The notes under the pieces: model-generated
What the model was told of the DNA's origin: nothing
The model's input: the letters and a program-made list of their open reading frames with translations, nothing else
Database searches by the model: none
Program-made: the position numbers and the translations under genes
Assembly (NCBI GenBank): GCA_029207755.1
Contig: JARCOQ010000003.1
Location: forward strand, 99,160,982-99,224,981
DNA from: Chamaea fasciata
Taxonomy: Eukaryota > Chordata > Aves > Passeriformes > Sylviidae
Reading direction: 5' to 3'
Length of the DNA stretch: 64,000 nucleotides
Part shown: positions 33,901 to 45,900 of the stretch, in pieces
Numbering within the stretch: position 1 is the stretch's first letter
Layout: each line of letters starts with the position of its first letter

Positions 33901-36900
33901 CAGCAGTAACCAGTCAGTAAGTTGGTTGTTTTGTTTTTTTTCTTCTCTTGACAGAAAAAAACACCGCCAAATTGATTTGAACTCCCCTTTACCAATTTGC
34001 CTATATCATCTGTAACTTATCAGTAACTTCTAGGTGGTGTTTTTAGATATATTCTGAGAGTGAAGACGTTTGAAAGCACTGGAGAAAAGAGATGTTTCAT
34101 TAATACACATTTTCTGGTTCCACATGGCTGGATGCAGTTGTAGCTTGGCAGTATTACATAGGACATACTGGAGGCTTCGTAGGTGGTTGGCTAGAAAGTG
34201 AGTAACTCTTTCTGGGTTGGATTCAGAGCATGAGCAGGTCAGTTGTACTCTTACATGGCTTTGTCTTTTTGTAGAGGCTAGTGTAATCCATCTGAGTTTG
34301 GCCAAATTAATCCTGATTTACTCTGAGCGTGAGTGAGATCGGAATTAAGTTTCTAGGCTTTTTGTGTTGACTAATCCTTGCGGTACACTGAATCAGAATA
34401 TGAACCCCATGAAACTGGGGCAGCTAATTTTGGGGGACTTTAGGAATGGTTCTCATGTGTTCTAACAGGTGGCTTTTTTTTATTTCTTCTTTTTTATGAT
34501 TCAAGTAAAAGACCCGTGTTGGTGCTTCAGAATGACTCACTCTACTCTCAGAGACGTCCTTACACCAATGAAGATGAGGCCTGGAAAACTTTTCTTGAAA
34601 ATCCCCTCACAGCAGCTACCAAAGCTATGATGAGCATCAATGGGGATGAAGACAGTGCAGCTGCCCTTGGACTGCTCTATGATTACTACAAGGTAGATTG
34701 GCGTGGGTTTGCTCTGGTAGCCAGCAGAGCTGGTGTTCCACCTGTGGAAAAGGTGTCATTTGCTAGAGGATTTTACAGAAGCTGTGAACAGATTACAGGG
34801 ACCTTAAACAATGTGGGGTTTAAATTGAAAAAATTTAAAATTCTCTTGTTCTGAAAATTTGTTTTGTTTTTAGCTCTGTAAGATAAGATCCCTAGATCTT
34901 GATGTAAAAGTTAAGAAGCACTTTGCTGCTTTTCAACTTAGGTAGCACTTTTTCTGTTGACCCCAGGTTCTGCAAGAGGCAACGTGTTATAGAAATAGTC
35001 ATAAAGAATGACACTTTAGGACTATATCCCTGTCTGAATATAAATGTACATGGAGAAAGAAACTCCTTTTGCTCACATGATCCCTATTCTGGTGGACCTT
35101 TGGCTTTTGCTGGGGCTTTGTTGTGTTACTTTAGGCTCAGCTTATACGAAGATACAATTACAGGTTTTTGGTCCTATGTGGGGCAGAAGTGTCCACCTGA
35201 GTGAGTTGCTGTCTGCATCCATCTAACCCTCAGTGAGCTTTGACTGCTGTAATCTGTTAATCCTTTGATAGCAGTTATTGTCTTCCCCAGTGTTTGTGGT
35301 CTTCTTGGGTACATGTGCCTTCTTAGATGCTCACAGCTGAACTGAGCAGTCAGAGAACATTCTGGTCTGCATGGGGTGCTTTTTGCTGAGCTTTTTTCCT
35401 GAATACCAAAAGTATAAGCTAGGGTAGTTATCTCTAGCCAGGTCAGTGGAGACCAGCAGGCATTTCCAGGCAGGGAGGGGTCCTGCTTGTGTTGAGACGC
35501 CTTATGTGTTATGGTGGCGTGGCTCACCAGGTGGAGATGCCTGTTTTTTCTTTGCTGAGCATGCAGGAAGGCCAGGAGGCTGACTTGGCTCTCCTGCCTG
35601 GCCGTGAGTGCAGTTGCCAGCCTCAGTTATGTTCTTCAAGCACTAGGAGAGATTGCCTGATGCAGACAAAACCCTTGCCTGCCCTTTTAAGAGTTGAACA
35701 TGTCTTACATATCGAAATATTCTTGTAATGCTTAATATGGAGATTAACACTCCACACACACATACGCCAAAATGCCACAGACTCACTGATGTGGATGTTA
35801 TTCAGCTAGTTTGTGAGAAAACCGCCTTTCTGCTTTGTGCTTGTGCTTTTGGGGAAAAAAAAAAAAGAAACAACAACATGCTTTCACCAGAACAATTTTA
35901 ATCCACAAGATCAATTTTGATTTCTAAACCTGTAGATCACAAAAAGAATGTTGATGTTGATCCTCCATGCTCGGCAAAGCAGAAGGGATTTGCTGTACAT
36001 CAATGCCTAATTCAGGGTTTCCTCTTATGTTTGGGTATCAGTGGGTGTACAAAAAAAATTGGTGGAAGAACAGGTGTGCTGCACACTTGGGTAAAGCAGA
36101 ATGGCTGGAGGTTGAAAGATTTATTGAGGGCTGTTTGTGGAGTAATGTTATAGAGGGATGATGTCAAGGCATTTCTAATACGCCCCTTCTGCATATTGAA
36201 GGCAGCTGATGAGATCACCTTCCTATTAAAAAACAAAACAGTAAAACCAAAAAACTTGTTTCCTTCCATTTGACTACTGAGCTTGTGTAACTGTGGTTAA
36301 TAAGGCCTTATAGGAAACAAATTTTTGTTAAAAATTCTTTTGGGAGTGTTGGCCAAATGCAGCTTGGAAAACCCTTCTTTTTCAATGACTAGATAGTGTT
36401 GGCCTCCCAGCAGTCTCCAGCTAGACATTCTCCAAATTTTGCTGGTTACTGTGGGAAATCTAACCGTTCTGGTGTTTCTAGGGATTCCAGGTTATGTGTA
36501 AGAACAAGGACGTAGTTTTCAGGCAGGGCTGTGTAGAGAAGAACACTGTTTGTGCCGGTGTGCCCTCAGCCTTCGTGTTTGTGCTGAAGTGGGGGTTCCT
36601 CACCCTGGGCCCAGGCTGGCAAATGGAGGCAGGATCTGAACAGGCTTTGGTGAAGGAGAGTGGTGGGAGTTCACTCCTCTGTACACACACCAGAAGATGT
36701 TTGCTTTGCTTGTTCAGGAGGCGTGATGAGGGTGACAAAAGTCCTGGGCCTTTTGTGTGGGTTGGCAGGAGAGCTTGTGTGTACTTGCTGTGTGGTTGAG
36801 GGGACCTGAGCACCACGGGCTTGTGCCAGCAGCTGCAAGAGCTGTTTGGGTTGCTGGAGTACTGATTATGTGCTCCATGCAAGGAACTGAGCCACCACAG

Positions 36901-39900
36901 CTCCAAGAGTTCACCTTCTCCTGTGTGCCTTGGCCTTGCAGTGGAGCTGGGAAAATGGCATGTATGTGGGCATTGATTGATGATGTGTTTTCAGGGCAAA
37001 TGCTGCCTGTGCCATAAAATACAAGGAGCAATACTGAGCTGTCTTAAATCCAGAGTGGTGGTTACCTTTTGTTTATAGAAGGTTTTGTATAGTTTGGGCC
37101 AGTGTGTTTTGTGTGGCCATGCACAAATATGAGCTGCAGTATCTCAATATGGTTATTGGACGTGGTGCTCACCAAAGTCCTGATCGCTTAGGAGAAAGGA
37201 GAGCCTCAAATGGTCTTAGAGGGAATGGCCTGGAGAGCATGTGTCCTTGGGGAAGTAGCTGTGGAACAGCCTCCTTTCACAAGCTTTGAGCTCATCCAGC
37301 AACCTGAACTCTGATAGCCTGCAGAGGAGAGAACCTGCACTGCCAGCAAACCTTGGGAAATCTCCTCTTGGTCCTGCTCACCCCAGTACTGGTGCTCCAG
37401 CCATGGATGCCATGGATGGATGGTTTTCTGTACTGCTATTCTCACCACCTGGTGCTGGCAAGAGCTCAGGGCTGACACAGGTGACTGAATTGGCTATATA
37501 GGGATCTGTGGGACATCTCCTGGGTCTGGCCTGGCATCCCAAAGCCATGTGAACATGGGTTAAGCTGTAATGCAAATAATGACTGGCATCCAAAGCAAAT
37601 TCTAATGAGCTTTTTTTTTTTTTTTTTTGTTTTGTATGGGTGGAAGAATTGAATTATAGTATGTCTTAAATTTCCCAGGTTCCAAGGGAGAGGAGATCTT
37701 CAACAGCTAAACCTGAGGTAGAACATCCTGAACAAGACCATAGCAAAAGGTATTATTTTTTATTATTGCTTCTCTATTTCCTCCCTTTCCTCCTGCACCA
37801 TAAAAGCTGCTGAAAGAAAGTAACTTGCTGCACTGTGGTGATGTGCTGGAAGAGAGAAGTTGTTAGCTTTTACTCTGTGCCTCAGATTCCTGTGTTGCCC
37901 CAGGAACAGGATGGGAATTGAACCACGGTGTGGAGAGTTGAGGCTCAAACTGCTGCTCAGTGCCATCTATCTGCTTTTAGTGTGCTGGTGTCATATAGTC
38001 AGCCTAGCAAAAGCTGCTCTCTAACATTAGGCACAGCCTGGTAGTGCAGGCACCCCCCAGGCTGTGGTCACTGGTGACACTTTCCATTTTTCATGCAGTT
38101 ACTTCAGTTGCTCTCTGCTGATTTTTGTTCTCAGGCACCAGCAGCATTGCTGTTTGGTGCATGGGCCAGTTGGGAAGGACTTCCAAGTGCTTGTGATTTG
38201 GTTTTGTACTGTTTGAGGACTTCCTTTGTATCCTCTGGAACTTCTGTCTTTCTTCCCTTACCTGACTTCCCTCTCTTGTGCCTCCCAAGCAGATGATCTT
38301 GATTAGGTGAATATGACAAATGGGAGGTTCACTTAAGCCAGGCTTCCACTCCTAGCATCCTCTTCCTTTGGACAGACTAGAATGCTTTAAGGACCTGAGC
38401 TGAGGTTTTGTGGTCTGGCTGAGCTGCTTGAGTGACATGTTGTGAGGAAGAGCAGGCTGGTTCCCAGCCATGTGTTCCCACTGCTCCTCTTGAACCAGAT
38501 TTGGTCTCACACTGATCCATTGCCAAACAGGGAAAGAAAAGGTGGCTAGTTTTCTGCCAGCCAGGCAAGCTGAACTGGCTCACCCAGGAGGCAGGGGAAT
38601 GTCAGAATTGGTGTAAAGGAGAGGGTACTTTGTGGGGTGAGAGAAAGGGAGAGCAGCCTGACTTAGTGGCTAGTAGCTATGAGGTCAACTCAGCCACAGA
38701 TCACAGTGCTGTCCTGGCAGAAATGAGTGTGGTGGGGTGGAGAGTGGCAAGTTATGCAAACCACTCCCAGGAGTCTTGGTGCGGATTTTCTTGGGTTGTG
38801 CATGAAACGAAGGGTGTAATTTTCCTATTAGTGCTTTCCGGGTGGTGCACAGTCCTGGGGCAGAGGAGCAGCAGCCGCCTTGCTGTCAGTCCTTCTCGCT
38901 CTGCCAAAGAGCAGCTGCGTGGAGCCTGCGTGTGCCAGTGTGTGATGAGAAGTGGTTAGTTTTGGACTGCTGTTTTCCAAGCAGTGGGGATCTAGGCTGT
39001 GAACCCTCACTCTTTGCTCCAGGGTAATTCATCTCCAAGGTGGGATGGTTAACAGTGGGAGAGGAGTTATGGGGTTTTTTTAATGAGTTTCTCCGCTTTT
39101 CAGGTTAGGATTGAGCTGTTCTGCCCAAGCAGGAGAGTTTGTGTCAGCTGTCCTTGTCCAAAAGGCTGAAAAGCTTTTCTAGCTCTTGTTCAATGAGAAA
39201 ATAAGCTGTATAATTTATGCCTGGTTTCTTTTTGCCCTTTTAAGGAACAGCATCCCAAACGTGACAGAACAGTCGCTCATTTCCACTGGAGAAAACAGAG
39301 TCCAGGTTCTGAAAAATGTGCCTTTCAATATTGTCCTTCCACATACCCCCCAGATGGGCATGGACAAGCGAGGCCACCTCACGACCCCTGACACGACGGT
39401 CACCGTTTCCATTGCCACGATGCCCACGCATTCCATCAAAACAGAGACGCAGCCCCACGGCTTTGCCGTGGGCATCCCGCCCAGCGTGTACCACCCTGAG
39501 CCGCCCGAGCGCGTGGTGGTCTTTGACAGGAACCTCAACCCCGACCAGTTCACCTCCAACACCCAGCCTCAAAGCTCCCAGAGGCGGACACCAGACTCCA
39601 CCTTCTCGGAGACTTTCAAGGAGGGTGTGCAAGAGGTACCATGAGAGGCAGTTGCTCTGTATGTGTGTGTGTATGTGTCTTGATCTGGATGGAGAGATCC
39701 AGCTCCATCTTTAATTCTTCTTGTTACATGAGCCAGAAATCTGTCCAGTGGCTTAGAAATAGAAGACTTTCTCATAAACATTCATAATTAAAATTTAGTA
39801 AATAAAACCTTCACAACATGAAATCATTATCAAAAGCAAATGACTAATCGTACTAGTGACAGAGGCTTTGGCTTGCAGAGTGTTGAAATAGTTATCTCGA

Positions 39901-42900
39901 TCCATAGAGCCAGGTTTTGCAAGAGTTCGGCACTCGGTGGTGCCTTTGCAGGTACCAAACTGAAGTGACTGTATGTAAGCTTCCTTACTGCCAGTTTCTA
40001 GGTGTGGTGTGTGTCCATGGAAAACAGCTGGATTATGTAGGGCACTTGAGTGAGAAAATCTGTGGGTTTTGTTTTATGATACCAGCTGAAAATAGCAGCA
40101 TAACTGTGTTTTGATTTTTAAGCCAAACCTCAAGGAGCTGTGTAGCTATGCCCTTTGATATTTGTCCTCGGGAAAGCATTAAAATTTTGCCTTAAGCTGA
40201 CTTGGAAGGCTAACGAGATGTTGTGCTTGACACCCAAAAGTTTTGGATTAAAACACTGTTTAAATGTCCTCTTTGTTCAAACCAAAAAATAAGTTATTAT
40301 CTGGTGAACAATTTGCCTGACGGGAGTTCTGTGGTAAGGACTATCTATTTAATATTGACTTTTCTTGTTGCTACAGTCTTAATTGTTGTTTTGTCTACTC
40401 CAGGTTTTCTTTCCTACTGAACTGAATCTCCGAATGGCCAACATGAATTCAGAAGATTATGTTTTTGACAGCATTTCTGGGTAATGATTTAAGGCCCTCA
40501 TTTTCCCATATCCTCCTATTCTCTTAGTTGTCCATGGACAAGCAGTACAGCTCCTGCCAATTTCCACCAAGTCACAGTTGGATTTTCGGGGGGCCAGTGG
40601 ATCTCAAACCCACAATTATATCTGCTTATTTGAATTTCACAGTTGAAAATTGTAGCTTTAAAGAAAACAAATACTTCAAGAAAAACTACCTGAAGGATTG
40701 GAAATACCACCCAGCTTCACTTAAAGTCCTTGCACCAAATCTGTGTCCCATGGGAAGGTGCAGTGTTGTCTGGGAGTGGTCTGGGAGTTTGCTTCCAGAT
40801 GTGCCCCCCTCCCTGATCTGCTTGTTTTGCTCTCACTCTGCTGGAAATCTACAGCAGAAATAGGAGAAATAAAACTCATCTGAACTCCAGAGGAGGGGAG
40901 CAAATTTGTTGTTCGATTGCAGTTGACCAAGAAGGGCAATGGCCACTGGGTAGCTTATTAGCTTGTGAATTTAATTAAATTGCTAATAGATACTTTTCTG
41001 TTCCATGAGAGCAGCTTGCTGCTCACAAGCCTGAATAGGGACCTTCCAGTCTTGCCTGCTGATGTGTCTTAGGATTTAGCTTGCCAAGAACTTTTCTTAA
41101 ATGTTCATTCATGAAGGAAATGGTTGAAAAAGGGGCTCATCCTGTTTTGCAACTTCTTTGCCTGTTGATGGCTTAATGAGTCAGCTAACGACTTTGGAAT
41201 TTCTCCAAATTAAATGTGGAAGGTTTAATCAGCTTTCCAGGAAAATGCCTTAGCAATCACTACACTCTTCACTCTATAGGAACAACTTTGAATACACTCT
41301 GGAAGCCTCCAAGTCCCTCCGACAGAAGCCTGGGGACAGCACAATGACTTACCTGAATAAAGGTCAATTTTACCCAATCACACTGAAAGAAGTCAGCAGC
41401 ACTGAAGGAATCCATCACCCCATCAGTAAAGTCCGAGTAAGTGGCAGCACTTGTGGTTTCTTGGGAAGGAGGGTGTGTATGATGGTAACCTTAAACTCTC
41501 CCAAAGTGCAGTAATCTAGACCAGAGCATCAGCACAAAGGCCGGCTTACCTGTGCTCTTACGTCAGTGTTCATTCCTTTGCTGTCCATCTACTGCCAGAC
41601 CAACCCAGCCTGGCTCAGACTGTTAAGAAGTGGTGTCAGCACTTGTGTGAAGGTGATGCAACACCTGGAATGAGATCCTTGAATTCTGGTTAGGAGAGCA
41701 GTTCTGCTCAGCTCTGTTTATGACCCAGAAAGTGCTGTTGTCTGCCTTCCTATTTGGCAGCGGTATGCCAGGTATACTGTAGTGCCTCAAGTGGAAAAGC
41801 CTAAAGCTCCAAACCAAATGTATTCTCTGGCCTTCGCTTTGTTTCTCTTTCATGTATTTGTTCGTTTGTTTTTTATTTAATCTTCCTCTCTCTTCTTTTA
41901 GAGTGTTATTATGGTTGTGTTTGCTGAAGACAAAACAAGGGAAGATCAGCTCAGGCACTGGAAATACTGGCACTCAAGACAGCACACTGCCAAACAAAGA
42001 TGCATTGACATAGGTAAGGAGCACTCATTGCTGATGTCAAACTTCAGACCTAATTCCTTGGCAAGGTTCAGTTTTCTGCCAAAGCTTTGTTACTTTAAGG
42101 AACTTCTGGATCACTCTCTGGTATCCATAGCTTTGCTGAAAGCCCAGAGACGGTTTGTGATTGCTTGGAGCTAATGCTGTAGTTTTTAAGACTCATTAAA
42201 GAGGCTATTTTATTGGAGGATTTTGATTGGGGGGTTTAGGGTTTGGTTTTTTTTTTTTTTTTAGGAGATCCAACAGTCTCCTCCAGACAACAGGTTTTTT
42301 TAGACTATTCTGATGCTTGTAACTAAATCACAGCTTGTAGTGGCTGTCCTAAATACTGTTTTTCTTCAAAGGACAAGATCCTCATAGAAATACCTCAAGA
42401 CTAATGATCCTCCTTCCCACAGCTTTGCTCACAGCTCGTCTTTGGTACATGTAAAAAAAGAAAACACTGCAAATTTCCACTTGCCTCCAGACAAGGCTGA
42501 GGCTGGCTGGGTTCCAGCCTTCTCTGGCTGAAGACTGGGTTGTACTCCTCGTCCCTTCCTTCTCTGAATCAAAGCAGGGATTAATCACTTGGCACTTAAA
42601 GCAGACGCGATGCAAATCTTTGTTTGTTTTTGAAGGAGTTTTATTGAGAGCTTGTGTCCTTGCCGTACAGGGTAGAGTTTCCCGCACATAGCAGGTTGTG
42701 GCACAGAACACCTGATATTTAAGATGCCTTTCTCACTGGGTTTTCTAGATTAGAATTTTTGCAAGTCCCATTTTTCTCCTTCCTCCTGTTTGTTGAGGGG
42801 TTTTTTTGTGTGTGAGAACCATTTCCAGCCTCTTTAAAGATCCATTCCTAAGGTACAGTTCAGCTTTTTTTGCCCCCAAGGGGCTGCTGAAGAGTTACAG

Positions 42901-45900
42901 TTTCTGGCTGTTCCATGTGATTAAGGACTCGAGTGCTATCTCCTCTTCCTCTCCCTCATGAACCCTTCTTTCTAACAGCTGACTACAAGGAGAGCTTCAA
43001 CACCATCAGCAACATCGAGGAGATTGCTTACAATGCCATATCCTTCACCTGGGACATCAACGAGGAAGCAAAGGTATGTGACCACGATTATATTTCCTGT
43101 CCTTTTAGCAGATTCAGGGGCGGGGGGAAGGGAAGGGTGTGTGGCTTACCTGGTGATTAGCATGTAACAAGTTTGTTTACTCTCCTACATTAGGCAAAAC
43201 CTTCTGGCTATTTCCTAAGACGGTTTGCATGTGCAACTGGGAGAGCTTTGCAACTGCTTTAGGGTTCTTGGCAGCAGTGGCTCCCTGAGAGACAAGCAAG
43301 CCCTGAGCGTGTCCCAAGTGGATGAGGTGGCACAGGAAGTGTGGTGGAGCGTGTCTGGGCTTGGCACTTAGCACGGCCTCCCTGGGGGTCCCCGTGGGGC
43401 AGGGGGCAGCTGCTGGAGAGCTGGGGCTCTAGCCATGGGTTTGTCTTCCACCAGAGAGGGAGCAGCTGCGGCCTCTGAGCTCCCAAAGCATGTGTTGCTT
43501 AAACCGCACATCCCAACACCCAGTGACCTATTTCAAACTAGAGCAACCTCCTGGTGAACTCTGGTTTGATCTTTCCTCAGAACTGTGGGTGCTTTTGTAG
43601 GTGTGTAAGTACAGGTAGCTTCCCTAGCTAGTAGCTAACTGTGTTTGAGCCACTCTGGCGTCTGGAAAAGGCTTGTGCATCTTCTAGGTTCCAGGAAAGC
43701 AGGTCAAGGCAGGGAGCCAACTCAGTTCTAAAGGCATTTCTCCCTGGTTAGTTGCTGGAGTCAAAGTGAAGGAGTTTTCTTTTGAGAATTTCATTACTGC
43801 CTGGATTTTCTTTAAAAAATTGGAATGATTTCCATCTGTTTTTGGAGACTGACTGTTTCCTTGGCATACTAGTAACCAGTACCAGAAAGCAGTTCCAGTA
43901 GTCACCAGCCTCATGGGTAAAAACACTGATGGCTGCAGAGTGCCATGTCTAGGGAGAGCCTGGCTTGGGGCGACGTGGGAACTCTCAGCAAAGAACACAG
44001 GTCCTTCTCTGGAGCTGTGTGTGCTCCTGCTCTGCAGGAAGAGTAAGGGCTGGTGTCACTGCACAGAGCTTGGTGTCACCACAAACGGTGCTCTGTCCTG
44101 CACAAGGGCTGTGGAAAAAATGTTGTATGGGTACTGCTGTTAAGTTTCAGCTCTGCGGGAGAAGTTTGGGATGCTTAGTAGACAGCAGTGAGGAGCTGTG
44201 TGTATGCTGCTGCTGAAAGTGCTGCTTTGCAGCGTGTGGGGCATCACTTGCGAGGCTGGTGTTGGGTGCCAGGATTTCCTTTTCACCAGATTTGGCTTCA
44301 GTCACGTTGAGAGGGCTGGCAGGGAGGGCGTTATCTGCTGGGGGTTGCTAAAAGGCTGACACGATTTCTAAAACATGAAGCTCTTCACTCTGTGAACAAA
44401 CAGAAGAGCTGTCAAAAGGAGTCAGTAGGTATTATCCTGCTGCCACAGCCAGTCAAACATTTAACAAACCTTGGTGTCTACGAGGTATGCAAAGACTTAG
44501 GATTTGCACACAGGTGGACAGGGAGAACAATGAAAGTCCTCAAGGAGCTGGAAGCACTTTCTGCAGCTGCTTCTGCTGGCTGAGCCACTCTGCAGCAGTA
44601 GGGATGGGCCACTGACCTAGGAGCAGGGCTCACAGCTGGTACTGAGAACTTTGTGGCTGCTCCAAGGGAAGCCGTTCTTTCCTACCAGGTGGCTATTGTC
44701 AAGTTACTCTACAGACCCCTGAATGAATAGTTTCAGGTTACGATGAAATTGCCAATGGCATCTTGGAAAGATCTAAAGATCCTCATGGTGATATTTCACT
44801 TTGGGGCTGAACTTCATGGAATGAAGTGGTGTGGGAAACTGTGAGACTGGTTTTTTAGCTACAGAGGCAAATTTGCTTTCAGATTCACAATCTTCGTGTG
44901 TAAGATCTGTATTCTGGGAGTCCTGGTTTATATGAACTTTCAGAGGGGACTCTTGATACCAAATGTGCAAGCCTTGACTCTTGGAATCAGATTCATACTA
45001 AGACAAAAACACTCTCGACTTCAGTATTTAAAGAATTGGCATTTCTAGCAAGTGCTTCATGTGCTTAAGTGTCTGTTTAACTTCATTTTTCCCCCGAGTG
45101 GATGTGTTTTGTCAATGACTGAATTTCTCATCAGAAGAGCTGCAGTTCTTTCTCAACTTCTGTGATCTTATCAGGAGATGTCTGAGCCAATTTCAACAAT
45201 TTTTATTGCAAGGTTCATTTACCTTGTGTGCTCTTGCTCTCTCTTTTCCTTTCCCTCCCTGCTCCCCAACCCCTGACAGCAGTCTTAAAGTACATGAAGA
45301 AAGCAGGGAATAGATAGAGCTGAGTTTCTGATGTTACAGAAATTCCTTCACAGTCATAAATACAGTGTTTTATATTTAATAACATTAGAAGTGCTGCATA
45401 GACAGCATGTTTACCTAGCCAGCAAGCCTTGGTCATTAGAAATTTGCTTCCTGAGCCCTGGGGTTACCTAAACCAGAGCCAGGTGATTCTTCTGGGCTTT
45501 CTGCTTCTCTTGCTTCCCGCTTGCTTTTGCTTTCACAGTTTGCTGTGGAAATGATTTAGTCCTGTGCAGCCATGTCAGCTGGGAGGTGATGAGGCTCTCT
45601 GTCTGGGATTTCTGATGTAGTTACTCATTTGGACACACAGGGTATGTGTCAGATTTAAGGCAGGAATAACATATTATCACAAGGAGTTGCCCTTAGCAGC
45701 TCTGGGACCGGGTACTTTCCTTCTTGTGGGGGCATACAGGAATATTGCACCTCTGCCACTGTGTCTGTTCAGGAGGATGTCACCTGCCTGAGAGTGCTTT
45801 GTTAGTGCCCTTGGGGCACTAAGGGGGTTTAGTAAACTGCACCTTTGTGGTGAAAAAACATGCTTTTCATACAATACAAGTCGTATGCTCCTTCTGTAGC

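Larger units (their letters stand above)
30951..34505 (+). other. GRHL1: GRHL1 intron 1
   Basis: This 3.6-kb intron has a GTGAGT donor and a pyrimidine-rich acceptor ending ATGATTCAAG. The first 550 bases belong to the CpG island and carry the alternative first exon. The rest is AT-rich, with an A7-T19 run (33631-33656) and a perfect 11-bp hairpin (33853-33878). Confidence 0.85.

Noticed and set aside
39240..39714. Long alternative frames over GRHL1 exon 4 on both strands
   Set aside because: They are shadows of the real exon in other frames. The GRHL1 frame alone matches the family.
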